In this document: positions 37,051 to 45,716 of the stretch, in pieces
Position numbering within the stretch: position 1 is the first letter of the stretch
Layout of the letters: each line of letters starts with the position of its first letter
From: an uncultured bacterium
GTDB lineage: Bacteria > Planctomycetota > UBA1135 > GCA-002686595
Length of the DNA: 64,000 nt
Assembly: GCA_937896235.1 (NCBI GenBank)
Contig: CALBMX010000087.1
Location: forward strand, 22,714-86,713
Direction: 5' to 3'
Made by a program: the position numbers and the translations under genes
The notes under the pieces: model-generated
Told to the model about the DNA's origin: nothing
Seen by the model: the letters and a program-made list of their open reading frames with translations, nothing else
Databases searched by the model: none

Positions 37051-38229
37051 TTGAGCGAGCCTAAATCTAACTCCCAAAGGATGCTCATAAGGCGCCTTCT
37101 GGCTGTGGCGTTTGGCCTCCTACTTGCCTTGATCGGCCTCGAAATAGGGATTCGGACAGTTTCTCCCCAGGGGCTTGTCACCGAATTCTTTCGCTATGAA
37201 GAGACCCCCTTGGGCGGGCCGGGGTTTCGCCTTCAACCAGGCCTTTGGATCCCTGGTGCCGAGGGCGGATCGATCAATCGTTTGGGGCTGCGCGGTCCCG
37301 AAATCACCCAGAAGAGCGGGGCGCATCGTGTGCTCGTCCTCGGAGACTCGTTTGTCTACGGGGCGGGTGTTTCGACTTCGCACAGCTTGCCTCAGCAGCT
37401 CGATCAGCTTACAGGCGATAGCATCGAATTTGTTAATGCCGGGACACCAAGCTATGGAACGGTGCGTGAGCTCGCGTGGCTAGAGACTTATGGTGAGCAG
37501 CTCGCCCCGGACGAGGTGCTACTCGGTGTCTTTATCGGGAATGACTTCACAGACAACCTCGAGGTCGCCTCCCCCCAAATTGTGGACGGACGTCTCTTCT
37601 CGGGAGCCGCCGCGGACGATTCGGCTGCTGTGAAAAACGCCCGCGTGTGGCTGAACTCTTTGCACCTCTACCGATTGTTGCAGCGCCGCTCCTACGGTGA
37701 GCCGAGGTCAGCGGGGATCTGGTCCGAATCGGACAGCATGGCTAAGAGTGACAAACAGGAGGCTGCCCTCGAAATCCTAAAGACGCGCTTTGCCGGTCGC
37801 CAAATGGGGAGGCTTGCGGTGTACGTCCCGGCCCGTGGTCTGGACCCTAGGATGGACCTCGCCTATGACATGACCCGGCTTGGACTCGAAGGCATTTTCG
37901 CTTGGTGCCGCGAGCGAGAGGTCGTACTGAGGCTTGTTTTGATCCCCGATGTCCTGCAGGTCGAACCCGACATGCTCCGTCGAGCCCTCTCCCAAGCCGA
38001 AGAGCCCGCAGTGCCAGCGGACTATGAGCGGCCTCAAAGGGAGCTGATGGCGTGGTGTGAAACCCTTGGAATCCCGTGTCTCGACTTACGGGCCGGCATG
38101 CAGGCCGAGACGATGCGTCGGAGCCATAGCCTCTATCTTTTTGGGGATTCCCATTGGAATGCGGAAGGCCACTTATGGGCGGCGGAGCAGATCCAAAGAG
38201 GGTATTACTTAGATTTTACGCAGGAGTAG
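37051..38229 (+). CDS. Membrane-anchored SGNH/GDSL hydrolase-like protein
   Basis: A 392-residue protein with an N-terminal membrane helix (LLAVAFGLLLALIGLEIGI) and an SGNH-hydrolase domain. Block I is VLVLGDSFVYGAG with nucleophile Ser100. Block III is FIGNDFTDN, and block V is LFGDSHWNAEGHLWAAE with catalytic Asp and His. This arrangement is common in cell-surface polysaccharide esterases and O-acetyltransferases. The TTG start, six bases after the enzyme I-like stop with an upstream AAGGGG, is chosen; an ATG ten codons later is the alternative and would keep the membrane helix. The end overlaps convergent thrB by 14 bases. Confidence 0.8.
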   Translation: MSEPKSNSQRMLIRRLLAVAFGLLLALIGLEIGIRTVSPQGLVTEFFRYEETPLGGPGFRLQPGLWIPGAEGGSINRLGLRGPEITQKSGAHRVLVLGDSFVYGAGVSTSHSLPQQLDQLTGDSIEFVNAGTPSYGTVRELAWLETYGEQLAPDEVLLGVFIGNDFTDNLEVASPQIVDGRLFSGAAADDSAAVKNARVWLNSLHLYRLLQRRSYGEPRSAGIWSESDSMAKSDKQEAALEILKTRFAGRQMGRLAVYVPARGLDPRMDLAYDMTRLGLEGIFAWCREREVVLRLVLIPDVLQVEPDMLRRALSQAEEPAVPADYERPQRELMAWCETLGIPCLDLRAGMQAETMRRSHSLYLFGDSHWNAEGHLWAAEQIQRGYYLDFTQE

Positions 38230-39202
38230 AGGTGACTTTGGGTGCTCCGTGAACGGCATCCAAGGTATACGCAACTGCGTTTGGGGCGAATTCATGGAGG
38301 GTTTTCGCCATGATCTTTGCAAGGGCCTCCGCCCGGGGGATGGGGCCAATGGCGAGCAAGCTGGAGCCCGATCCGTTGATCGCCACCATCCAAGCTCCCG
38401 CCTCATTTGCCGCCTGCAGCGCTTGGTCGCCCCCCGGGATTAGGGGAAGCCTAAAGCGGTGGTGTAGCCGATCCTCGGCGCCCAACGCGAGGAGCTTGGC
38501 ATCACCTGTCCGTAGGCCCTCTAGCAGCATGGCTAGGCGACGAGGATTCTCGACGGCGTCTTCAAAGGTGACGCTTTGGGGAAGGCAAGAGCGCGCCTCG
38601 TCGGTCGTGAGTTTTGCATCAGTCCAGGCGACGCTAAACCCCAGGCTTGAAGAGAGCGGCGAGTGCACAAGACCAATCGGGTGCTGTCCAATTCCCGACG
38701 TCACTGCGGGCAAGCAGAGCGTGCAGCCTCCAAAGAGGGAGGCGGTCACATTGTCCGGATGGCCCTCGATTTCGATGCCTATTCCGTGAATCGTTTCCAT
38801 TGAGACATGGATGGGTTGGGTGGGATTGGCCTCAATCATGTGCCTGGCGAGTAGTAGTCCGGCGGCAACAGCTGCTCCACTTGAGCCTAATCCGCGGGCC
38901 ACAGGGATCTGGCTCTGCACGGCGAAATGGCACGCCGGAGCGATGAGTCCCGAGGCTGCAAAGACTGCATCGAAAGCCCGCACGACAAGGTTCTCTTGCA
39001 ACGGCCAATGGCTGGTGAAATCGTCGCCGAGGGACAGGGTGTGCCCCTCATTTTGGGGCGACAGGAGCGGGGTGACCCGCACATCCAACCAGAGCGAAAG
39101 AGCTAAACCGAGAAGGTCAAAACCCGGCCCCAAATTCGAAGTGGAACAAGGGACTCGGACGGCGTGAGTAACGTGCGGCGAAGCGAAGTTGAGGACAGAC
39201 AT
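38216..39202 (-). CDS. thrB: Homoserine kinase
   Basis: A 328-residue GHMP-family kinase. Motif 1 is VPCSTSNLGPGFDLLGLAL, the ATP-binding motif 2 is PVARGLGSSGAAVAAGLL, and HPDNVTASLFGGC is typical of homoserine kinase. Motif 3 near the C-terminus is AINGSGSSLLAIGP. It phosphorylates homoserine in threonine synthesis. It stands alone here: no thrA or thrC homologue is next to it. The 3' end overlaps the convergent SGNH hydrolase gene. Confidence 0.9.
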   Translation of the reverse strand: MSVLNFASPHVTHAVRVPCSTSNLGPGFDLLGLALSLWLDVRVTPLLSPQNEGHTLSLGDDFTSHWPLQENLVVRAFDAVFAASGLIAPACHFAVQSQIPVARGLGSSGAAVAAGLLLARHMIEANPTQPIHVSMETIHGIGIEIEGHPDNVTASLFGGCTLCLPAVTSGIGQHPIGLVHSPLSSSLGFSVAWTDAKLTTDEARSCLPQSVTFEDAVENPRRLAMLLEGLRTGDAKLLALGAEDRLHHRFRLPLIPGGDQALQAANEAGAWMVAINGSGSSLLAIGPIPRAEALAKIMAKTLHEFAPNAVAYTLDAVHGAPKVTSTPA

Positions 39203-39480
39203 GGCCGATGGGGGACCTGGGGAATTGAGGGCGCGGTGGGGAGATTACTCGGGGGACTAGCCTCTGGCGCACGCCTCTTGCCATTCCCAAATGGAAAAAC
39301 GCGATTTCCTTACCTTGGGATTTTTGAACCACCCCTTCTGATAGTGCTTGTATGTGGGTTCTACCCAACATAGTGTGTGACTAGATCCATTTTGAAACGG
39401 ATGTCGAGGAGCATGGGCTCTCTAGTTTGTCTAGGCGCTTCGACCCCCACCGCCCGATTTTCCCTATTTCATGGAGTCCT

Positions 39481-39765
39481 ATGTTCGAAGATAGAGAACG
39501 TTTTTTTTCTCGCCTTAGCACCATCGCCGGTCTGGAGATGATGCCTTCGCTCGGAAGCTGGATCCTAGTTTGCGTTGAGGATCCGAGTGACCTTGCCCGC
39601 AAAGTCAACCGTCGCACCGAGCCCGGGACCGTCTCTGTCCCGCGCCAAGTCGCAGGGGCAGTACGCATCCCCGTTTGTAGCCCCAAGGAGAACGAAGCTC
39701 TCTATGGCGTGATCCGAGAGGTCATGCGGCTACGCAGCGGAAGTGTCCGCCGAGTTGTCGGCTAG
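39481..39765 (+). CDS. Small protein resembling the C-terminal domain of HisC-type aminotransferases
   Basis: A 94-residue protein. From about residue 24 it follows the C-terminal small domain of histidinol-phosphate-type aminotransferases: SWILVCVEDPSDLARKVNRR, then AVRIPVCSPKENEALYGVIREV. The arginine in VRIPV is at the place where the family binds the substrate carboxylate. The PLP-binding large domain and lysine are absent. The ATG at 39481 has a good GGAG four bases before it, which speaks for a real, separately translated gene; in-frame codons upstream lead to 39427. It could be a standalone regulatory domain or a fragment. No partner half-gene is seen in the window. Confidence 0.65.
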   Translation: MFEDRERFFSRLSTIAGLEMMPSLGSWILVCVEDPSDLARKVNRRTEPGTVSVPRQVAGAVRIPVCSPKENEALYGVIREVMRLRSGSVRRVVG

Positions 39766-39947
39766 ACCAGCTAAAAAACAAACCAACTGATTTGGAGCGG
39801 CGGTTAAAACCGCTGTGTGAATCACCTGAACTCGACCCAACTCCCTGGCGCGCCCGTGGGTTTGGGTCGCGTTCAGTTAATAGAAAAGTCGTCTGGGATA
39901 TAGAGCTTTGATCTGTGCCGGGTTGCTGATTGGCGTACTCTTTTGCC

Positions 39948-41495
39948 ATGCAAAAATCACTCCTGCTTTCCAGCTTTGCCCTCTTGTGCGCTGCCCCCTT
40001 GGCTTTTTCTCAGGAGCCAGGCTCAAGCCCGACTTCACAACCTGCAGCGTCCTCGCCGACTGTCACGACCTCGCAATCCGAGAGCAGACCATTTGACCTT
40101 TCCAAGGCTAAAGACTCCGTGGACCAAGCCGTGGGCGCAGCCGAGATCGCTGCCCACATCCAATATCTTGCATCGGACGAGCTGGAGGGGCGTTTCACGG
40201 GCTCCAAAGGCGGGGAGTTAGCCGCGGTCTACTTGGCAGAGACCTTAGCTCAGTTGGAGCCCTACGGCCTAAAACCAGGCGGTGACGGGGGGACCTATTT
40301 GCAGGATATTCAACTCAAGAGTGTTGAGTTCGAAGGGTTGCCCGTCCTAAAGGTCGGTCTGGATTCGAATGTAGAGGCTCTCACGTATGGATCTGAATTC
40401 GAGCTCGTTGCCGGACTCTTGGGAAGCGCTGCCCTTGACGTCATTGTTGTGTCCGATGTAGAGGACGTGCGACTCGATACTCCCAACCTGGAGACGGCTA
40501 TTTATTTTGCCATGGGGACCATTCAAAGGCGCAACTTGATGGAAGCTCGTGGGCCAATGTGGCAGGCGAAGTGGGGCGCGATCCTGATCGAGGGATCGAA
40601 GAGAGAGCGGAAGCCTATGGAATCGCCCGCACGAATTCGGAACATTCAAGTCATCCAAGACGAGGTCGCACTCCCCGTCACCTTCAAAGTCCATGGCGCA
40701 AGGCGCGAAGCTCTGGAAAATGGCGAGATCTCCAGAATGGAGTTCGCCGTAATGGGCAGGCAGCCCAAGGCCTATAACGTAATCGCGATCCTTCCCGGCA
40801 AGAACGGAGTGGATGGGGGCGCACAGCTCCCGACGAAGGTTAGTGGCGCGATCGTGATGAGCGCCCACTACGATCACTTGAGGAAGCGGGAGCTGCGCGA
40901 GGGCGATCCGGAAGACCTAGACGTCATTTTTAATGGTGCTGATGATGATGCCTCGGGCGTCGCAGCAGTCTTAGAAATCGTCGAGGCGATAGCCATCGCT
41001 GGAAATAATGAGCGCGATCTCGTTGTGCTCTTGGCGACGGGAGAAGAGATCGGCCTAGTGGGGACGAGCTACTACCTCGATCATCCTCTCGTCCCGTTGG
41101 AGCGTACGCTTTGCAACCTGAATTTTGAGATGATCGGTCGTTCGGACCCAGCTGGAGGAGGCTTCGGCAAGCTTTGGCTCACGGGCTACGACTACACCGG
41201 TTTGGGGCCTGCACTTGCGGAAAAGGACCTTTCCGTGGTGAGGGATCCCTATCCATCCGAGCACTATTACGAGCGTTCTGACAACTACGCCTTTGTCCTG
41301 AAAGGGATCGTTGGTCAGAGCTTCTCAAGTTACAACGGCCACGATGACTATCACCACGCAAGCGATGAGACCGAGGGCATTGAATTCTGGCATATGGAGA
41401 CCGCTGTACGCGCGTGTGCACAGGCCGTCAGTCTAGCTCTAGACTATGGCTTTGAAATCGAATGGACCAACGGATACACGCCTCCACGCCGATAG
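39948..41495 (+). CDS. Exported M28 family metallopeptidase
   Basis: A 515-residue exported protein; signal peptide MQKSLLLSSFALLCAAPLAFS with a cleavage site before Gln. A Ser/Thr-rich linker leads to a peptidase-associated insert. The M28 core has MSAHYDH (first zinc His), NGADDDASGVAAVLEI (bridging Asp), LATGEEIGLVGTSYYL (catalytic Glu-Glu), NLNFEMIGR and HHASDETEG (last zinc His). Two-zinc aminopeptidase activity is likely. The ATG at 39948 is preferred over an in-frame TTG at 39930. No Shine-Dalgarno sequence is visible. Confidence 0.87.
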   Translation: MQKSLLLSSFALLCAAPLAFSQEPGSSPTSQPAASSPTVTTSQSESRPFDLSKAKDSVDQAVGAAEIAAHIQYLASDELEGRFTGSKGGELAAVYLAETLAQLEPYGLKPGGDGGTYLQDIQLKSVEFEGLPVLKVGLDSNVEALTYGSEFELVAGLLGSAALDVIVVSDVEDVRLDTPNLETAIYFAMGTIQRRNLMEARGPMWQAKWGAILIEGSKRERKPMESPARIRNIQVIQDEVALPVTFKVHGARREALENGEISRMEFAVMGRQPKAYNVIAILPGKNGVDGGAQLPTKVSGAIVMSAHYDHLRKRELREGDPEDLDVIFNGADDDASGVAAVLEIVEAIAIAGNNERDLVVLLATGEEIGLVGTSYYLDHPLVPLERTLCNLNFEMIGRSDPAGGGFGKLWLTGYDYTGLGPALAEKDLSVVRDPYPSEHYYERSDNYAFVLKGIVGQSFSSYNGHDDYHHASDETEGIEFWHMETAVRACAQAVSLALDYGFEIEWTNGYTPPRR

Positions 41496-41569
41496 GTTCC
41501 CGAAAGACGCATCGAAACGTTAGGATGGGTGCCTCACGGATCCCCCCCGAGTCTGCCCCCCAAGTTTAG

Positions 41570-42562
41570 ATGCCTACTACCGAAGTCGAGATCATTCCAC
41601 AAGCTCCGAAGAAAGCGATGAAAGCTCCTCGTACCAACCAGACGATTGACCTGGGGACTGCGAAGGTGCAAGTACATGCGACGGCGGAATGCATCGAGTC
41701 CCTGCGTCGCCGCATGGGGAAAGCATCCAAGCAAAAAGTTCACCTCGCGAGTTTGCCGAAGAAGAGTCGGTACACCGCTAAAAACGCCGATCACCACGAG
41801 CTTTATCAGCTCTCGGTTCAGTCACCCGACGAGGATGTTCTGTTCCTGCGACGCGTTTACAAGTCTCTTCGTAAGAAGAAGGCGATGCACTTCCGAGAGG
41901 ATTTCTGTGGGACGGCGCTGCTGTCCACAACTTGGGTGAACACGATGGACGGGGCAACCGCTGAGGGGTACGACATCGACTGCTCACCACTCGCCTGGGG
42001 ATTGGTGAACAATCTCGGAGACGCGGGAGAGGTTGCGGAGAACGTGACTCTGGTCGTAGCCGATGTGCGCGAACCGAGTATCACACCTCCTGATATACGG
42101 TGTGCCCAAAACTTCTCGTACTGCTGCTTCAAAGAGCGCGAGGAGCTCGTTGGTTACTTCAAAGCAGTGCTTGAAGACTTGGCAACAGATGGCGTGTTTG
42201 TCCTCGATATACACGGGGGGTCCGAAACGCAATCCGAAATGGAAGAGGAGCGGGAAATTCCCGATGGCTTTACTTATGTGTGGGATCAGGACCGGTATTG
42301 GCCCATCACTGGTGACGCTCTTAACTACATCCACTTTCGCTTTGAGGATGGAACCGAGCTCTATCGCGCTTTCACCTATGACTGGCGCCTTTGGGGCTTA
42401 CCAGAGCTAAGGGACTGCCTAATAGAAGCTGGGTTTGCTTCGGTGCAAACCTACTGGGAAGGAACTGCAGACGATGGTGAATCCGGAAACGGGATCTTCA
42501 AGGTAGCTAAACGGGGAGAAGCGGACCTCTCGTGGATCGCCTATCTGGCCGCCACAAAGTAG
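41570..42562 (+). CDS. Class I SAM-dependent methyltransferase, substrate unknown
   Basis: A 330-residue protein. After a basic N-terminal region it has HFREDFCGTALLSTTWV, which replaces the usual glycine-rich SAM loop in one methyltransferase subfamily, then AEGYDIDCSPLAWGL for the ribose-binding acidic strand. A VFVLDIHGGSE strand and a C-terminal RLWGLPELRDCLIEAGF region complete the fold. The subfamily is widespread but its substrate is unknown to me. It stands alone between the M28 peptidase and peroxidase genes on the same strand. Confidence 0.75.
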   Translation: MPTTEVEIIPQAPKKAMKAPRTNQTIDLGTAKVQVHATAECIESLRRRMGKASKQKVHLASLPKKSRYTAKNADHHELYQLSVQSPDEDVLFLRRVYKSLRKKKAMHFREDFCGTALLSTTWVNTMDGATAEGYDIDCSPLAWGLVNNLGDAGEVAENVTLVVADVREPSITPPDIRCAQNFSYCCFKEREELVGYFKAVLEDLATDGVFVLDIHGGSETQSEMEEEREIPDGFTYVWDQDRYWPITGDALNYIHFRFEDGTELYRAFTYDWRLWGLPELRDCLIEAGFASVQTYWEGTADDGESGNGIFKVAKRGEADLSWIAYLAATK

Positions 42563-42737
42563 TAGCGTCCCTCCGGACCCAGTCCATCCGTAAGAGTCGG
42601 GAGCGAGAATTTTTCGAACTGCCTCGTAACCAATTCCAAGGCTGATTGTTGTAGGGAGTTCGTAAGCAACGGAGCAAGCCCCAGTTCACGTGCCCAACGA
42701 TTCTCATTTCAAATCACGTCTAAGTCCTTGGAGGCCC

Positions 42738-44426
42738 ATGAGCCAAGCTCAAAAACAGTTCCGTACGATTTCGTCAACTCGCTCCCTAGTGGCGGTGGCT
42801 GCCCTTACTTTTTGGGCCGGCGCTTCGTCGCCGACTCTCGCCCAAGGTGGTCCGCCTCCTCCCGGTGGCCCGCCCATCGGAGGCCCACTGCCAGCGGTTC
42901 AAGCTCCGATTGGAAATCAGTCCACGACCAATAAGGTGCTCCTTGGAAAGGCCCTGTTCTTTGATGAGCAGCTCTCCTCAACCGGGCAAACATCTTGTGC
43001 GACCTGCCACATCAATGGTTCAGGGGGAAGCGACCCGCGCGCCGCGTCGTCGCAGTCCACTAACCCTGGGTTTGATGGCCTGTTCGGAACTAACGACGAC
43101 ATCGTAGGCTCCTTCGGAGTAATTCGGAGCCTTGCAAACGGCCGGTATGACGAACACCCAGACTTCGGTTTGGAGCGGCAGGTTACAGGTCGTAAAGCAC
43201 CCACGATGATCAACGCGGCCTTTGCGCCGAGTCTCTTCTGGGACGGCCGTGCGACGAGTACTTTTTCTGACCCTGTGACGGGAGGTGTCGTGTTCCTAAA
43301 CAACGCAGCCCTGGAAAGTCAGTCCGTTGGTCCAGTGGTCTCTGATTCGGAGATGGGGCATGTCGGTCGCAATTGGAACGAGGCCGTTGCGAAGCTCGAG
43401 AATAGCAAACCACTCGCGGCTGCCAGTGGCTTAGGGGTTGTTCTGGGCAATTACGTTGCGGGGAGAACCTATGGCGACCTGTACGACGAGGCGTTTGGTC
43501 CTGGCGGCGTAACTGCATCGCGTACTGCGATGGCAATCGCCACCTATGAGCGGAGCTTGATCTCAAACCAAGCTCCCTTCAGTCAAGGTCCTGGTGGATT
43601 GACTCCCCAGGAGAACGATGGGCGTCAACTCTTCGTAACCAAGGCGCGCTGCAACATCTGCCACAACGGTCCCCTTCTGACTGACTTCCTATTCAAGAAC
43701 ACAGGTGTAACTCCTCTGTTCCAAGATCTTGGGCAAGGTGCGATCACGGGAAACCCACAAGAGAATGGGCGCTTCAAAACCCCCGACCTAATGAACATTG
43801 AGCTGCGCGCTCCTTACTTCCACAACGGAAGTGCAAAGACCCTAGAAGAGGTCGTGGACTTTTATGATCGGGGCGGTGACTTTCACATCAACCAGGCTGC
43901 GGCGATCATTCCGCTTGGGCTAACCGCTCAAGAGAAAGCCGCCTTAGTAGCTTTCCTTAAGCGTCCCCTTACCGATACTCGTGTTGCCTCTGAGGTTGGT
44001 CCTTTCAATCGACCCCTTTTATACTCAGAGTCCAACGACACCGCGATTCACTATGGCTTTGGAACTGCTGCACCGTCGGGAATCACACCGCGAGCTATCG
44101 CAATCGAGCCACAGTACATCGGAAACTCCTCGGTGACCGTTGCTGTCGCTGATGCGCCGCCATTTGGTAACGCTGTCCTAGCTATGGATTTCTCGCAAGG
44201 GTTCTTCAACGTTCTAGGCGCAAGTGTACTTTTGGGCGGAACGGCGAACATGCAGCTGTTTCCTGTGGGGCCGATGCAAGGTAGCGGTGCTGGTGGCGGC
44301 TACGCCTCGACTTCACTTAGCATACCGAATCTTGGCTCTCTGATAGGCCTCCCGGTCTACCTGCAGTGGTTCATTCTAGGCGGACAGCTCTCGGCGTCCG
44401 AAGGGGTGGAGGTGGTTCTCTTCTAA
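42738..44426 (+). CDS. Di-haem cytochrome c peroxidase family protein with C-terminal tail
   Basis: A 562-residue exported protein (signal LVAVAALTFWAGASSPTLAQ), a Gly/Pro-rich linker, then a di-haem peroxidase (MauG/CcpA-like) fold. The two haem sites are CATCH (87-91) and CNICH (305-309); a GRFKTPDLMNIELRAPYFHNG block near the second haem is family-typical (two overlapping motifs, PDLMNI and PYFHNG). The C-terminal about 140 residues are an added beta domain (SLIGLPVYLQWFILGG) found in many secreted planctomycete proteins. The ATG at 42738 has GGAGG three bases upstream; an earlier ATG (42690) lacks one. A strong terminator follows. Confidence 0.87.
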   Translation: MSQAQKQFRTISSTRSLVAVAALTFWAGASSPTLAQGGPPPPGGPPIGGPLPAVQAPIGNQSTTNKVLLGKALFFDEQLSSTGQTSCATCHINGSGGSDPRAASSQSTNPGFDGLFGTNDDIVGSFGVIRSLANGRYDEHPDFGLERQVTGRKAPTMINAAFAPSLFWDGRATSTFSDPVTGGVVFLNNAALESQSVGPVVSDSEMGHVGRNWNEAVAKLENSKPLAAASGLGVVLGNYVAGRTYGDLYDEAFGPGGVTASRTAMAIATYERSLISNQAPFSQGPGGLTPQENDGRQLFVTKARCNICHNGPLLTDFLFKNTGVTPLFQDLGQGAITGNPQENGRFKTPDLMNIELRAPYFHNGSAKTLEEVVDFYDRGGDFHINQAAAIIPLGLTAQEKAALVAFLKRPLTDTRVASEVGPFNRPLLYSESNDTAIHYGFGTAAPSGITPRAIAIEPQYIGNSSVTVAVADAPPFGNAVLAMDFSQGFFNVLGASVLLGGTANMQLFPVGPMQGSGAGGGYASTSLSIPNLGSLIGLPVYLQWFILGGQLSASEGVEVVLF

Positions 44427-44445
44427 GCGAGGAGTCTCCATAAAA

Positions 44446-44485
44446 AGAGCGGGGGCGCCTGACCAAAGTCAGGCGCCCCCGCTCT
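44446..44485. terminator. Bidirectional terminator
   Basis: A perfect 18-bp stem (44446-44463 with 44468-44485) around a CAAA loop, GC-rich in the middle. It is 20 bases after the peroxidase stop and 24 bases after the stop of the convergent topoisomerase VI A gene, with TAAAAA on the left and TCTAATT on the right. It would end transcription from both sides. Confidence 0.85.
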
Positions 44486-44508
44486 AATTGGGTTGCCCAT
44501 CCCGCCGC

Positions 44509-45702
44509 TTACGGCAAGAACGATTTCTTGTCTTGAAGCTTGCGCGGCAGGTACTCTTCGATCACGAAGTTGAGTCCCCATTTAGCCAATGCCTGCTGTT
44601 CGGCACGCTTGCCGCTCTTGAGCATTTGGTTGAGGGCCGCTTTCCACTTTGCGTGGGTGCCAAAGAAGGGGTCGTTTTTGAGAGCATCTTTTGCGCGTTT
44701 GATGTCGACCGGTTGCAGGTCGTGACAGGCGTCCTCAAGCTCGAAGTCGATCACATCTTGGGGGGTGACGCCTAAATACTCCGCATGGGGGACGCAAAAG
44801 AACTTGTTGATGTGCGCGGCATTACCGGAGCCCACTTTCAGTGTGCGGTAGATGTTTGCGATGCCGTAGGGGTCGCAGTCGACAAAGGCGTAGACCGGGA
44901 TTTTCTTGCCCTTACGGGACTCGGAAAGACGGCGAACGAATCGCCGAGTTGCTCGTGTCGGAACACCGCCCATCTCGATTAGGATGCAGTTGGCCTGGTC
45001 CCAATATTCGTGCTCATTCAACCGGCCGAACATACCGCCTGTCTCGATAACCAGGACGAACTCGGCATCGGTCTCAAAGTGAAGGTGCTCAACCGAGTGA
45101 GGTACGGAGTAGGCACCGGTCCCCATTCGAGTGCAGTCGATGCGAAGGGGATCGCCAGAGCGCTTGTCCCGGTCGACGATGGTTAGCTGACCAGCCACGC
45201 GCCCCCCGTGCTCCTCGGGGTAATAGCGCAAGCTCTCGCGTGAGAGACCATCCCTAGAGGCGAGTGCCTCGATGTCATCCATGACGGAATCGGACTCGGC
45301 CTGCTCGTTGAATTTGCATTCGCCCCAGTTTTTGGAGACGTAGTAGGCCTCTCGTTTGGTCGCAAAGTCATCGTTCTCGATCATCTCTTTTGAGACCGAC
45401 ATCAGCCGCAAAGTCTGTGCGAAGTTCTTGACCGTGTTGACGGACATGTGACGCACTTTGGTCTCCTTTCCCAACTGGAAGTAGCCCACTGCCTTGTCAT
45501 AGGTCACGTTGGCGAGGGAGCGCACGGGGAACTTCAGCTCAGGCAGGACTCGGCGATTGATCTCGCGTTGGATCCTGAGCGCAGTGCTCTCGACCAAATT
45601 CATGGTCTTCGTGTCGTGCTCGGAGAAGGGTGTTGTCCGTCCCTTCACCTTGGCTTTTGTTAGCCCTTTTTTCGCCGTGGTTTTTTTTGCTTTCTTAGCC
45701 AT
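44509..45702 (-). CDS. top6A: DNA topoisomerase VI subunit A (Spo11-like)
   Basis: A 397-residue protein with a Lys-rich N-terminal tail. The winged-helix (CAP-like) domain holds the DNA-cleaving tyrosine in KREAYYVSKNWG (Tyr120/Tyr121). The Toprim domain holds the metal ligands in VIETGGMFGRL (Glu) and FVDCDPYGIANIY (Asp-x-Asp). Together with subunit B it makes an A2B2 type IIB topoisomerase that passes one duplex through another using ATP. The family is typical of archaea and plants and patchy in bacteria. It lies 14 bases downstream of top6B, the expected two-gene operon. Confidence 0.93.
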   Translation of the reverse strand: MAKKAKKTTAKKGLTKAKVKGRTTPFSEHDTKTMNLVESTALRIQREINRRVLPELKFPVRSLANVTYDKAVGYFQLGKETKVRHMSVNTVKNFAQTLRLMSVSKEMIENDDFATKREAYYVSKNWGECKFNEQAESDSVMDDIEALASRDGLSRESLRYYPEEHGGRVAGQLTIVDRDKRSGDPLRIDCTRMGTGAYSVPHSVEHLHFETDAEFVLVIETGGMFGRLNEHEYWDQANCILIEMGGVPTRATRRFVRRLSESRKGKKIPVYAFVDCDPYGIANIYRTLKVGSGNAAHINKFFCVPHAEYLGVTPQDVIDFELEDACHDLQPVDIKRAKDALKNDPFFGTHAKWKAALNQMLKSGKRAEQQALAKWGLNFVIEEYLPRKLQDKKSFLP

Positions 45703-45716
45703 GTTAGGTCGTGCTC

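Noticed and set aside
39427..39480. Extended N-terminus for the aminotransferase-like protein
   Set aside because: The GGAG site directly precedes the ATG at 39481, and the upstream codons add no family-like sequence.
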